Source of the DNA: Rhodocyclaceae bacterium
GTDB lineage: Bacteria > Pseudomonadota > Gammaproteobacteria > Burkholderiales > Rhodocyclaceae
DNA length: 64,000 nt
Assembly (NCBI GenBank): GCA_020445665.1
Contig: JAGRGD010000037.1
Location: 1 to 64,000, forward strand
Reading direction: 5' to 3'
A program made the translations under genes and the position numbers. The first letter of the stretch is position 1. The number at the start of each line of letters is the position of its first letter. The notes under the pieces were generated by a model. That model saw nothing but the letters and a program-made list of their open reading frames with translations. It was not told the DNA's origin and ran no database searches. Shown here in pieces: positions 27,048-35,105 of this stretch.

Positions 27048-29009
27048 ATGTCATTCCGCCTGTCGGTGGCCGCCCTGGCCGCCTTTTCCGCCTGCGCTCA
27101 GGCTTCCGATATCCCGGCCGTCCGCGGCGAAGCCGTTGTCGTCACCGCCTCGCGCTTCTCCGAATCCGAGCGCGCCACCCCTGCCAACGTCTCGGTCATC
27201 GACCGCGACGAGATCGCACGCAACCCGTCCCTCTCGATCCCGGATCTGCTCAAGACCCGGGCGGGCATCGATTCCCGCCCCCTCTACGGCCCGCTCGGCC
27301 TCGACGCCACGGTGGACATGCGCGGCTTCGGCGACGCCGCCACCAGCAACACGCTGGTGCTGATCGACGGCGTCCGCCTCAATCCGGTGGACGCGAGCGG
27401 CATCAACTGGTCAGCGATCCCTCGTGACGCCATCGAACGCATCGAGATCGTCCGTGGCACCGGTGCGGTGCTCTACGGCGACCGTGCAGTCGGCGGGGTG
27501 ATCAACATCATCACCGACAAGAGTGCCCGCAAGCGGGCCAGCGTCGAAGCCACCGTGGGCAGCTACGACTATCGCGGCATCGACGTCACCGCCAGCGGCG
27601 GCACCGGCGAATTCACCTACCAGGCCGCCGCCGACTGGGCGGCAACCGAGGGCTGGCGCGACAACAACGACGGCGACCGCCGCTCGGGCAACGCCCGGCT
27701 CGGCTGGTTCGTTGGCGATGACAGCGAGCTGTATGTGGACCTCGCGGCATTCGGCGACAGCACCGGTCAGCCCGGCTCGATCGCCGAAGCCGACTATCGA
27801 AGGCACCCGACCTTCGCCCGCACGCCGGATGACCGGGGCCGCAGCGAAGGCTACCGGATCCGGCCCGGCTTCACCCACCGCCTCGGCCAGTCCCTCGAGC
27901 TGGCGCTCGAGAGCGGCGTCGAGCACCGCCGCGCCATCTACGAGTCCCCGTTCTTCGACTCGGTGCGGGACAGCGATACGGTATTCGTCACGCCCCGCCT
28001 GCGCTGGCAGCACGGGCTCGGCGAACTGGCCAGCGAGACGGTGATCGGCCTCGACTGGTACCACGCCAGGATCGACGCGGCCTCGCTCAGCAGCTTCTCG
28101 GGTGAGAACCTCCAGACCGGTCGGCAGATCAGCCGCGCCGCCTATGTCCAGAACACCACGCGTCTGCCGGCCGACGTGACGCTCAGCCTTGGGCTGCGCA
28201 GACAGGAGGTGGACCAGCGCGCCACCGATCGTCAGGCGGATCTCGTCGGCCGGGCCACCCGCGCACGCACGGCCTACGAACTCGGTGCCTCGTGGCAGGC
28301 CAGCGAGGCCGTGCGCGTCTTCGCCCGCAGCGGCAAGGTGTTCCGCTTCGCCAACACCGACGAGCTGTTCGGCTTCGACCCGGTCACCTTCGAATCGGTC
28401 TTCGCCGGTGACCTGAAACCCCAGCAGGGACGCAGCCACGAGGTCGGCGGCGCGATCCACGGCGAGACCACCAGCCTGCGCGTGGCCCTGTTCCGCCTCG
28501 ACCTCGAGGACGAGATCGGGTTCAACAGCGAGACCTTCGCCAACCAGAACTTCGACGACACCCGCCGTCAGGGCATCGAGGTGGAAGGCGACTGGCAGGT
28601 CACGGAAACCCTCAGCGCGCGGCTGGCGATGACGCGCCAGACCGCACGCTTCCGTGAAGGTAGCTGGTCCGGCAACGACATCCCGATGGTGCCGCGCCAC
28701 CAGACCACCCTGAGCGCCACCTGGCAGGGCGAGGCCCTGGGCACCTGGACGGCCGTGCTGCGAGACGTCGGCGAGCGCCGCTACTCGGGCGACTTCACCA
28801 ATGCGCTGAAGCCGCTCGACGGCTATACGACGATGGACCTGCAGGCCCAATGGCGGCACCAGACCTGGTCCTTCGGCATGAAGGTCCTGAACCTGTTCGA
28901 CCAGCGCTATGCGCCATTCGCGCTGTACTCGAGCTTCCAGGGCGATTTCTTCTATTTCCCGGCGGACCGCCGCACCGTGTACCTCAGCGCGCGCTACGCG
29001 TTCCGCTGA
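27048..29009 (+). CDS. btuB: TonB-dependent vitamin B12 receptor
   Basis: A 653-residue outer-membrane receptor. A signal peptide ends near ACAQAS, a TonB box lies at about 28-34 (EAVVVTASRF), and the plug domain carries LVLIDGVRLNPVD and ERIEIVRGTGAVLYGDRAVGG. A 22-strand barrel then ends with the aromatic-rich VYLSARYAFR. The cobalamin riboswitch directly upstream and the downstream permease, ATPase and cobO make cobalamin the likely substrate. The ATG at 27048 gives a clean signal peptide; an in-frame ATG at 26967 would add a basic tail. Confidence 0.93.
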   Translation: MSFRLSVAALAAFSACAQASDIPAVRGEAVVVTASRFSESERATPANVSVIDRDEIARNPSLSIPDLLKTRAGIDSRPLYGPLGLDATVDMRGFGDAATSNTLVLIDGVRLNPVDASGINWSAIPRDAIERIEIVRGTGAVLYGDRAVGGVINIITDKSARKRASVEATVGSYDYRGIDVTASGGTGEFTYQAAADWAATEGWRDNNDGDRRSGNARLGWFVGDDSELYVDLAAFGDSTGQPGSIAEADYRRHPTFARTPDDRGRSEGYRIRPGFTHRLGQSLELALESGVEHRRAIYESPFFDSVRDSDTVFVTPRLRWQHGLGELASETVIGLDWYHARIDAASLSSFSGENLQTGRQISRAAYVQNTTRLPADVTLSLGLRRQEVDQRATDRQADLVGRATRARTAYELGASWQASEAVRVFARSGKVFRFANTDELFGFDPVTFESVFAGDLKPQQGRSHEVGGAIHGETTSLRVALFRLDLEDEIGFNSETFANQNFDDTRRQGIEVEGDWQVTETLSARLAMTRQTARFREGSWSGNDIPMVPRHQTTLSATWQGEALGTWTAVLRDVGERRYSGDFTNALKPLDGYTTMDLQAQWRHQTWSFGMKVLNLFDQRYAPFALYSSFQGDFFYFPADRRTVYLSARYAFR

Positions 29010-29028
29010 GGCCGGGAGCGGCTACCCG

Positions 29029-30000
29029 GTGCGCGCCCGCGCCCTCACCGTCCTGCCCACGCTGATGCTGGCCGGCATCGGCGCGCTGGCGTGGGCGCTG
29101 CTGTCGGGCGAGTTGCCAGGGGGCTGGCCGGCGCTGGCCGGCGCCCTCGGTGGCAGCGACGACTACGCCGCGGTCGTGGTGCGCGAACTCCGCCTGCCGC
29201 GGGCCCTCGCGGCCTACGCGGGCGGCGCCATGCTGGCGGTCGCCGGCGCGCTGATGCAGATCCTGCTGCGCAACCCGCTGGCCGACCCCTATGTGCTGGG
29301 GGTCTCGGGCGGCGCCGCGGTCGGCGCGCTCGGGGCGCTGACCCTCGGCCTGGGCGGCCTGGCCATGGATGCCTCGGCCTTCTGCGGCGCCCTCGCCGCG
29401 ATGCTGCTGGTCTTCGGCCTGGCTCGCGGCGACGGCACCTGGACCCAGACCCGCCTGCTCCTGACCGGCGTCATCGTCGCCGCCGGCTGCGGCGCCGCAG
29501 TCACCCTGATGCTCGCGCTCGCCACGGACACCCGCGTCCATTCGATGCTGTTCTGGTTGATGGGCGACGCCTCTGCCGCGCGCAATCCGTGGCCCGCCCT
29601 GCTGGTGCTTGCGGCCGCCCTGGCGGCGTGCATGCCCCTGGCCCGCGATCTCAATGTCCTCGCCCGGGGAGAGCTGGGTGCGCGCGCCCTCGGCGTGCCC
29701 GTGGACCGCCTGCGCCACGGGGTCTTCGTGCTCGCCTCGGCCCTGACCGCGGTGGCCGTGACGCTGATCGGCACGGTCGGCTTCGTCGGGCTGGTGGTGC
29801 CCCACCTGGTGCGCCTCGCCATCGGCAACGACCAGCGCCTGCTGCTGCCGGCCGCCGCGCTGGCAGGCGGCGCGCTGCTGGTGGCTGCCGACACCGCTGC
29901 CCGTCTCGTCCTGTCGCCGCTCCAGCTGCCGGTCGGGGTGCTGACGGCCTTGATCGGCGTACCGGTCTTCCTCTTCCTGCTGGCAAGGCAGTTCCGATGA
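29029..30000 (+). CDS. BtuC/FecCD-type ABC transporter permease
   Basis: A 323-residue inner-membrane permease with about ten helices of the BtuC/FhuB/FecCD family. Typical features are RLPRALAAYAGGAMLAVAG near the start, NPLADPYVLGVSGGAAVGA, and TVGFVGLVVPHLVRLAIG. The protein imports cobalamin or a related corrinoid, inferred from the riboswitch and neighbours. The GTG start at 29029 follows GGGAG. No periplasmic binding protein gene (btuF) is in this cluster, so it must come from elsewhere or be absent. The ATPase gene overlaps its stop codon by 4 bases. Confidence 0.9.
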   Translation: MRARALTVLPTLMLAGIGALAWALLSGELPGGWPALAGALGGSDDYAAVVVRELRLPRALAAYAGGAMLAVAGALMQILLRNPLADPYVLGVSGGAAVGALGALTLGLGGLAMDASAFCGALAAMLLVFGLARGDGTWTQTRLLLTGVIVAAGCGAAVTLMLALATDTRVHSMLFWLMGDASAARNPWPALLVLAAALAACMPLARDLNVLARGELGARALGVPVDRLRHGVFVLASALTAVAVTLIGTVGFVGLVVPHLVRLAIGNDQRLLLPAAALAGGALLVAADTAARLVLSPLQLPVGVLTALIGVPVFLFLLARQFR

Positions 30001-30776
30001 GGCAGCCCGCCAGCGCACTGCTCGAAGCCGACCGGGTCGCCTTGCAGGTGGGCAGCCGCTGGCTGTGCCGCGAGTTCAGCCTGCGTCTGGATGCCGGCGA
30101 ATGTCTTGTCCTGCTCGGCCCCAATGGCGCGGGCAAGACGACCCTGCTCCACACCCTCGCCGGCCTGCGCCCGGCAGAGGCCGGCGAGGTGCGCCTGGCG
30201 GGCACCCCCTACGGCGGGCGAAGCCCGCGCGAGACTGCCCGCCTGCGCGCCGTCCTGCCCCAGATCCAGCCCGACCCGTTCCCCGCCAGCGTGCTCGAGA
30301 CCGCCCTGGTCGGACGTCACCCCCACCTCGGTCGCTGGGCATGGGAGGGCCGCGAGGATCAACGCATCGCCCATGCGGCCCTGGACCGCGTCGGCATGGC
30401 GGCTTTCGCCGAGCGGGATCTGCAGAGCCTGTCGGGGGGCGAGCGGCAGCGGGTCGCGATCGCGGCACTGCTCGCTCAGCAGCCCGCGCTGTACCTGCTC
30501 GACGAACCCCTCAACCACCTCGACCTGCACTACCGTATCCGGGTGCTCGAGCTGTTCCGGTCGCTGGCGACGGAGGGCGCCGGCGTGGTCCTGGTCCTTC
30601 ACGACATTGACCTGGCGGCCCGCTATGCGGACCATGTGATCCTGCTCGATGGGCAGGGCGGCGTGACCGCCGGCACTGCCCAAGCGGTGCTGCAGGCCGA
30701 CCGCCTGAGTGCGGCCTACGGTCACCACCTGCGGCGCGTCGAGGTGGCCGGCCGCACGGTCTTCCTCCCGGAGTAG
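29997..30776 (+). CDS. ABC transporter ATP-binding protein (BtuD/FhuC type)
   Basis: A 259-residue ATPase that powers the preceding permease. It has the Walker A motif GPNGAGKTT, the Q-loop near VLPQIQPD, the signature LSGGERQRVAIAALLAQQPA, the Walker B strand LYLLDEPLNHLD and the H-loop in VLVLHDIDLAARYAD. The start codon overlaps the permease stop (ATGA), so the two are translationally coupled. Cobalamin is the probable substrate by context. Confidence 0.92.
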   Translation: MRQPASALLEADRVALQVGSRWLCREFSLRLDAGECLVLLGPNGAGKTTLLHTLAGLRPAEAGEVRLAGTPYGGRSPRETARLRAVLPQIQPDPFPASVLETALVGRHPHLGRWAWEGREDQRIAHAALDRVGMAAFAERDLQSLSGGERQRVAIAALLAQQPALYLLDEPLNHLDLHYRIRVLELFRSLATEGAGVVLVLHDIDLAARYADHVILLDGQGGVTAGTAQAVLQADRLSAAYGHHLRRVEVAGRTVFLPE

Positions 30777-30780
30777 CCAC

Positions 30781-31392
30781 ATGAACGACAGCACGGCCGA
30801 CAGGGATGCCCGCCACACCACGCGGATGCAGCGACGCAAGGCGGTGGTGGACAGCCGCATCGCGGCCGCCACGACAGTGCGGGGCGTGCTGGTGGTGAAC
30901 ACCGGCAACGGCAAGGGCAAGTCGAGCGCGGCATTCGGCGTCCTCGCGCGGGCCCTTGGCCATGGCCAGCGCGCCGCAGTCGTCCAGTTCGTCAAGGGGT
31001 GCAGCGACACCGGCGAGGAGGGGTTCTTCCGCACCCATCCCGCGGTCGAATGGCACGTCATGGGCGACGGATTTACCTGGGAAACCCAGGACCGCGCGGC
31101 CGACATCGCCTCCGCAGAAGCCGCCTGGACAACGAGCTGCGCGCTGCTCGCCGACCCCTCGCTTGATCTGGTGATCCTCGACGAGCTCTGCATCGCGCTG
31201 AAGATGGGCTATCTCGACACCGCCCGGGTGGTTGCCGATCTGCGCGCGCGGACCCCGTCGCAGCATGTCATCGCCACCGGTCGCGGGGCACCGGCAGCGC
31301 TGATCGACGCCGCCGACACGGTCAGCGTCATCGAGGCACGCAAGCACGCCTTTCAGTCCGGCATCCAGGCCATGCCGGGGCTCGAGTACTGA
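30781..31392 (+). CDS. cobO: Cob(I)yrinic acid a,c-diamide adenosyltransferase (BtuR/CobO)
   Basis: A 203-residue enzyme that transfers the adenosyl group from ATP to cob(I)alamin or cob(I)yrinate. The P-loop NTGNGKGKSSAAFG, GFTWETQD, LDELCIALKMGYL and the ending SGIQAMPGLEY are typical of the CobO/BtuR family. It begins 4 bases after the ATPase gene. In this operon it probably adenosylates imported corrinoid. Confidence 0.95.
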   Translation: MNDSTADRDARHTTRMQRRKAVVDSRIAAATTVRGVLVVNTGNGKGKSSAAFGVLARALGHGQRAAVVQFVKGCSDTGEEGFFRTHPAVEWHVMGDGFTWETQDRAADIASAEAAWTTSCALLADPSLDLVILDELCIALKMGYLDTARVVADLRARTPSQHVIATGRGAPAALIDAADTVSVIEARKHAFQSGIQAMPGLEY

Positions 31393-31529
31393 GACCGCAA
31401 CGCGGCGTGGCGCACGGGCGTGCGCGGCACCTTGTGCTATCCTCATCGACCCTGCCGGACCCCCGCCGGCACCGGTCCGGCAGCCGTGGCTCCGCCCGGT
31501 CGACCGACCCCGCTTTCGATCCCGTCATC

Positions 31530-33044
31530 ATGAACGAACACGCTCCTGCCCTCGAGGTCACGCCCGATCTGACCGTGCCCGCCGACCTCGCGCCGGCACT
31601 GTCTGCCGGCTCCGATGCGGCCCGGAACGGCGACCGGCCCGCCCCGGACGAAACCATCGCGCCCCCGGCCGAGCCATCCCGGCGGCGCACCCCGGCGCGA
31701 CACCGCAAGCGCGAAGCACAAGCGCGTCAGGCCCGGCAGGCGGCGGAAGCCGAGGCACGTGCCAACGCCATCAGCCCGACCGAGGCGGCACCGTTGACCG
31801 AGACCGTGGCGGACGCATCGCCGGCAGATCTGTCGGAAGCGGCGGTCGTCGAGGCGGAGCCCCTGCCGACGCCCGCCGAGACGGCGATCCTTGCGCGGGT
31901 CGATGTGGTGAGCGACAGCGACCGCGCCATCGACCTCTGCGCCTTCGACGGCGTGCTTGTGGCCAGCGATCTCGCCTTGCCCGCCGGCATCTCCGCCGAG
32001 CGCCTGCCCGACACCCTCGACGCCCTCGACGAACGGCTCCGGGCCGCCGGCACCGGCCACTTGGTCATCGTCGTGCCGGGTGACCCGCTCGCGACAGGCC
32101 CGGGGCGTGCCCTGCTCTCCGCGCTCGGTCCGGATCAGGTCCGTCTGCACGCGGGCGTCAGCGACCTGCAGACGGCGCTGGGGCGAATCGGATTCGCCGT
32201 CGAGGATGTGACCACCCTGCGCGTCGAACGTCTGGGTCGCGAGGGTGTCTCCGCGCGCCTTCGGCGCGGCCGCCTCTACGCCATCGATCCGACGCCTCTC
32301 GATCCCCAGTCTGTCGGCCAGCTGCTCGAGGATGCCGGGCTGCATCAGGCCCGCGTCTGGGTGGTGAGCCCCACGCCGGAGGCACCGGTGTCGGCCATGA
32401 TGGCCTTCGAGCTGACCGACGCGCCGAATGACTTCCCGCCGGGCAGCCAGGTGGTCGCCTACACGATAGGGGCCGACGGCAGTTGTCGCGACTGGCCGGG
32501 CATCCCGGCCACCGAGATCCCCGGCGCGCTGCCCGAGGCGGCCCGCCTGCTGGCCCTGGCCTGGCTGCAGCCCGGCAGCGAAGAGTGCGGCTGGTGCATC
32601 GAGGGGCCCCAGCCGGCCCTTGCGCTGGACTGGGCCAGGGAGCGGCCCGAGGCGGCGGTATATTGCATCGGTTGCGACGAGGCCACGCTTGCCACGGCGC
32701 TGGTCCGCCATGGGGCCGGCGAGCACGCGGAGGCGGTCTCCGGCGGCAGCTTCCACAGCCTGGAGCCGCTGGCCGATCCGAACGTGGTGTTCATTCGCGC
32801 CGGCGAGGAGTTCACCCAGCAGGTGCGCACCGCCTGGACCCGGCTGCGCCCCGGCGGGCGCATGGTCGTCGTCGCGGAGGGTGAGGCCGCACGGCTCGAG
32901 CTGATGCAGTTTGCGCATCGCACCCCCCCTGGTCTGTGGCAGGACCTGAGTGTCGCCGCGGGTGACGCGGAAGCGCGCCCGATCCGACTCTCGGCGCCGA
33001 CCTCGGTCAGGCTGATGGGCTGGACCAAGCCCCCCCGCGGCTGA
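31530..33044 (+). CDS. Degenerate CobL-like (CbiE-CbiT) protein
   Basis: A 504-residue protein. Residues 1 to about 115 are Ala/Pro/Glu-rich and probably disordered. About 116-312 follow the tetrapyrrole-methylase fold of CbiE (VVPGDPLATGPGRALLSALG at 182-201, then LHAGVSDLQTALGRIG). About 332-504 follow the CbiT methyltransferase order (SFHSLEPLADPNVVFIRAG, RLRPGGRMVVVAE). The CbiE N-terminal SAM glycine motif is not recognisable, and the CbiT motif DVGAGTG is replaced by a CGWCIEGPQP stretch at 353-362. It may therefore have lost methyltransferase activity. The location between cobO and cobA supports a corrinoid link. Assignment is from motif order only. Confidence 0.6.
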   Translation: MNEHAPALEVTPDLTVPADLAPALSAGSDAARNGDRPAPDETIAPPAEPSRRRTPARHRKREAQARQARQAAEAEARANAISPTEAAPLTETVADASPADLSEAAVVEAEPLPTPAETAILARVDVVSDSDRAIDLCAFDGVLVASDLALPAGISAERLPDTLDALDERLRAAGTGHLVIVVPGDPLATGPGRALLSALGPDQVRLHAGVSDLQTALGRIGFAVEDVTTLRVERLGREGVSARLRRGRLYAIDPTPLDPQSVGQLLEDAGLHQARVWVVSPTPEAPVSAMMAFELTDAPNDFPPGSQVVAYTIGADGSCRDWPGIPATEIPGALPEAARLLALAWLQPGSEECGWCIEGPQPALALDWARERPEAAVYCIGCDEATLATALVRHGAGEHAEAVSGGSFHSLEPLADPNVVFIRAGEEFTQQVRTAWTRLRPGGRMVVVAEGEAARLELMQFAHRTPPGLWQDLSVAAGDAEARPIRLSAPTSVRLMGWTKPPRG

Positions 33045-33094
33045 CTGCGCCGCTCACGACGCACCCGCCGACCGGACCCATTGGACGCACGCCC

Positions 33095-33877
33095 ATGATC
33101 ATCCCGGACGAAATTCTCCGCACTGCGGCCCAGAACGGCACGGTCTACCTGATCGGCGCGGGGCCGGGTGCGCCCGAGTTGCTGACCCTGCGCGCAGCCC
33201 AGTTGCTGCAGCAAGCCGACGCCGTGGTGTACGACAATCTGGTCAGCCCGGAGGTGATGTCCCTGCTTCCCGTCCAGTCGGAGCGGATCTACGTGGGCAA
33301 GAAGGCCGCGGACCATGCGCTGCCCCAGCGCGACATCAACGCCCTGCTGATTCGCCTCGCGCGAGCCGAACGCCGGGTGGTGCGGCTCAAGGGCGGGGAT
33401 CCCTACGTGTTCGGGCGTGGTGGCGAGGAAGCCGGCGACCTGGCGGCCGCGGGCATTCCGTTCGAGGTGGTACCCGGTGTGACGGCCGCCTCGGGCATCG
33501 CCGCCTACGCTGGGATTCCACTGACGCATCGGGATCATGCCCAGGCGGTGATTTTCGCAACCGGCTACCTGAAGGATGGTTCGGTGGCCCTGGACTGGCC
33601 GATGCTCGCGCGGCCACGACAGACCATCGTGATCTACATGGGAATCAGCCGCTTGGCAGAGATCTGCAGCCAGTTGATTGCCCACGGCCTGCCGGCGTCC
33701 ACGCCGGCGGTGGTCGTGCGCCACGGCACCACCCGGGATCAGCGCGTGCTCACCCGCTCCCTCGACGCGCTCGCGGAGGCAGCGACAACGTCGGGAATCA
33801 AGCCGCCTGCCCTGCTGATCGTCGGCGAGGTGGTCGGCTTGCAGCAGAACCTGTGCTGGTTCGCGTCGTCAGACTGA
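33095..33877 (+). CDS. cobA: Uroporphyrinogen-III C-methyltransferase
   Basis: A 260-residue SAM-dependent enzyme that methylates uroporphyrinogen III at C2 and C7 to give precorrin-2, the branch point to siroheme and cobalamin. It has the SAM motif IGAGPGAPELLTLRAA, VVRLKGGDPYVFGRGGEE, EVVPGVTAASGIAAYAGIP and the late LLIVGEVVGL motif. It is a stand-alone SUMT, not fused to a CysG dehydrogenase. Located 50 bases after the CobL-like gene, it is the last corrinoid gene of this cluster. Confidence 0.95.
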   Translation: MIIPDEILRTAAQNGTVYLIGAGPGAPELLTLRAAQLLQQADAVVYDNLVSPEVMSLLPVQSERIYVGKKAADHALPQRDINALLIRLARAERRVVRLKGGDPYVFGRGGEEAGDLAAAGIPFEVVPGVTAASGIAAYAGIPLTHRDHAQAVIFATGYLKDGSVALDWPMLARPRQTIVIYMGISRLAEICSQLIAHGLPASTPAVVVRHGTTRDQRVLTRSLDALAEAATTSGIKPPALLIVGEVVGLQQNLCWFASSD

Positions 33878-33914
33878 CGAAGGGGCCCACTCCCCGGATT
33901 CCTCAGGAGCCACC

Positions 33915-34367
33915 ATGCTGAAGAGCATTCTCGACTTTTTCCAGCAATCTCTCGCACCGGAAGGCGCGAAAGCCGAGTCCACCGAGCGCCGCCTGCAACT
34001 CGCGACCGCGGCCCTGATGCTGGAGATGTCGAAAGTGGATGGCGTGGTGTCAGAGCCGGAATTGCTGGCCATGCGCCAGGCGCTGGCGGAGCAGTTCGAC
34101 CTGGCTGAGGATGCGATCGGCCGTTTGCTTGACCTCGCCGACGCGGAAGCGCGGGATTCGGCCGGCGACTACGCCTTCACCTCGCTGATCAACAAGGGCT
34201 ACTCGCCGGAAGAGAAGGTCCGGGTCTTCGAGTACATGTGGCGCATCGCCTACGCCGATGGGCATGTGGATGCCCACGAGAATCATTTCATGCGCAAGCT
34301 CGCCGACCTGCTCTACATCTCCCGCGCGGATTACGCGGAGGCCAAGCGGCGGGCGCGGGAGGGCTGA
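33915..34367 (+). CDS. TerB-family protein
   Basis: A 150-residue, mostly alpha-helical protein of the TerB/DjlA-N type. It contains the two acidic repeats of this fold, EMSKVDGVVSEPELLAMRQA and YADGHVDAHENHFMRKLADL, which can bind metal ions. The function in most bacteria is unknown; tellurite resistance should not be assumed. It lies 37 bases after cobA, with a CAGGAG ribosome site, and converges on the riboswitch-controlled gene with a 3-base gap. Confidence 0.85.
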   Translation: MLKSILDFFQQSLAPEGAKAESTERRLQLATAALMLEMSKVDGVVSEPELLAMRQALAEQFDLAEDAIGRLLDLADAEARDSAGDYAFTSLINKGYSPEEKVRVFEYMWRIAYADGHVDAHENHFMRKLADLLYISRADYAEAKRRAREG

Positions 34368-34370
34368 GCC

Positions 34371-34784
34371 TCAGTCGAGCATCGCCACTTCAACGGGGCG
34401 CCAGAAGGTCACGTCGCAGTCGGCCTTGCCAAAGCACACCGAGAAGTTGGCCAGTTGCTCCATCAGTTCGCCGCCTTCGTCGGGGTGGTTGAACATCGGA
34501 ATCGACACCTCGGCATCGAGCAGTTCCGCCTCGGCACGGATGATCTCGCGAACGTTCGGCGGCAGGGGCTTGGCGCCCGGAACGGGCTGGGCGATCTTCA
34601 CCGCGCGCTCGGCGGCATCGCTGTCGGCGGCCGCGGCCTGAAGGACGCAGCGCACCGTCATGTCGTTGTTGTACCAGCAGACCCAGCGCGTCATGCCCGT
34701 CTGCTGGGCGAACGCCGGAGAGGCGGCCATGATGAAACCGATGCATGCCAGGATGATGCCGAGTTCTTTCGCCAGATTCCGCAT
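34371..34784 (-). CDS. Exported protein controlled by a c-di-GMP riboswitch
   Basis: A 137-residue protein with a clear signal peptide (LGIILACIGFIMAASPAFAQQ). The mature part has four cysteines (WVCWYNN, VRCVLQ, VCFGKADCDV), a proline-rich stretch in the middle and an acidic region, suggesting a small disulfide-bonded periplasmic protein. I do not recognise a family. The ATG at 34784 has a GAGG ribosome site at 8 bases. Its leader contains a GEMM-I c-di-GMP riboswitch, so expression should respond to c-di-GMP. That suggests a role in surface attachment, motility or envelope behaviour, but this is inference from the regulator only. Confidence 0.75.
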   Translation of the reverse strand: MRNLAKELGIILACIGFIMAASPAFAQQTGMTRWVCWYNNDMTVRCVLQAAAADSDAAERAVKIAQPVPGAKPLPPNVREIIRAEAELLDAEVSIPMFNHPDEGGELMEQLANFSVCFGKADCDVTFWRPVEVAMLD

Positions 34785-34873
34785 GTCCGTCGCCTCGTGC
34801 TGGGCGGGACCGGTTGCGGACAGGGGATGCGGCAAGGGGACACCCGCGACGAGGCGAGCGCTTCCCGTGGAAG

Positions 34874-34972
34874 CCCGGCAATCCCGCTGTCGTAGAACCG
34901 TAGTCCCTTAGACCGGTGACTTTGCGCCCCCGCCTTTCGGTCGGGTTTGCCCTTTTCGGGTGGGTACGCATC
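34874..34972 (-). promoter_or_regulatory. Cyclic-di-GMP-I riboswitch (GEMM-I)
   Basis: Read on the minus strand, the region contains the hallmark elements of the c-di-GMP-I aptamer in order: AAGGGCAAACC, a GAAA tetraloop hairpin (CGACCGAAAGGCGG), GGGCGCAAAG, a second hairpin with the tetraloop-receptor sequence CCGGTCTAAG, and the 3' strand AGCGGGATTGCC. This matches the Vibrio Vc2 aptamer closely in order and spacing. It lies 90 bases upstream of the exported-protein start codon. A short hairpin (GCTTCC-ACG-GGAAGC) follows the aptamer, but no terminator with a T run is visible, so control of translation or stability is likely. Edges are approximate. Confidence 0.92.
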
Positions 34973-35009
34973 AGCTAGCGCTGCGAGCACCCCTCCTTCT
35001 CAATTTGTC

Positions 35010-35033
35010 GGCCGACCGGTTTCCCGGCTGGCC
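35010..35033 (-). other. Hairpin with GAAA loop between alaX and the riboswitch
   Basis: On the minus strand, two 10-base arms pair with one wobble and one mismatch around a GAAA tetraloop. It may mark the end of the alaX transcript; no T run follows. Confidence 0.35.
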
Positions 35034-35089
35034 TTGGGAGAGCTATCGGCCCCCCCTTGCCCGACTTGATACGGGCTGCGGACAGTGGG

Positions 35090-35105
35090 CGTGATCCATG
35101 TCACA
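35090..35105. promoter_or_regulatory. CRP-like palindrome overlapping the end of alaX
   Basis: On the minus strand TGTGACATGGATCACG matches TGTGA-N6-TCACA with one mismatch. It covers the alaX stop codon and lies about 120 bases upstream of the c-di-GMP aptamer, so it could regulate the riboswitch transcript. No matching -10 is evident, and chance occurrence in coding sequence is possible. Confidence 0.3.

Noticed and set aside
26444..27054. Open frames on the minus strand across the cobalamin riboswitch
   Set aside because: The region is a structured RNA with conserved riboswitch blocks; the frames have no protein features.
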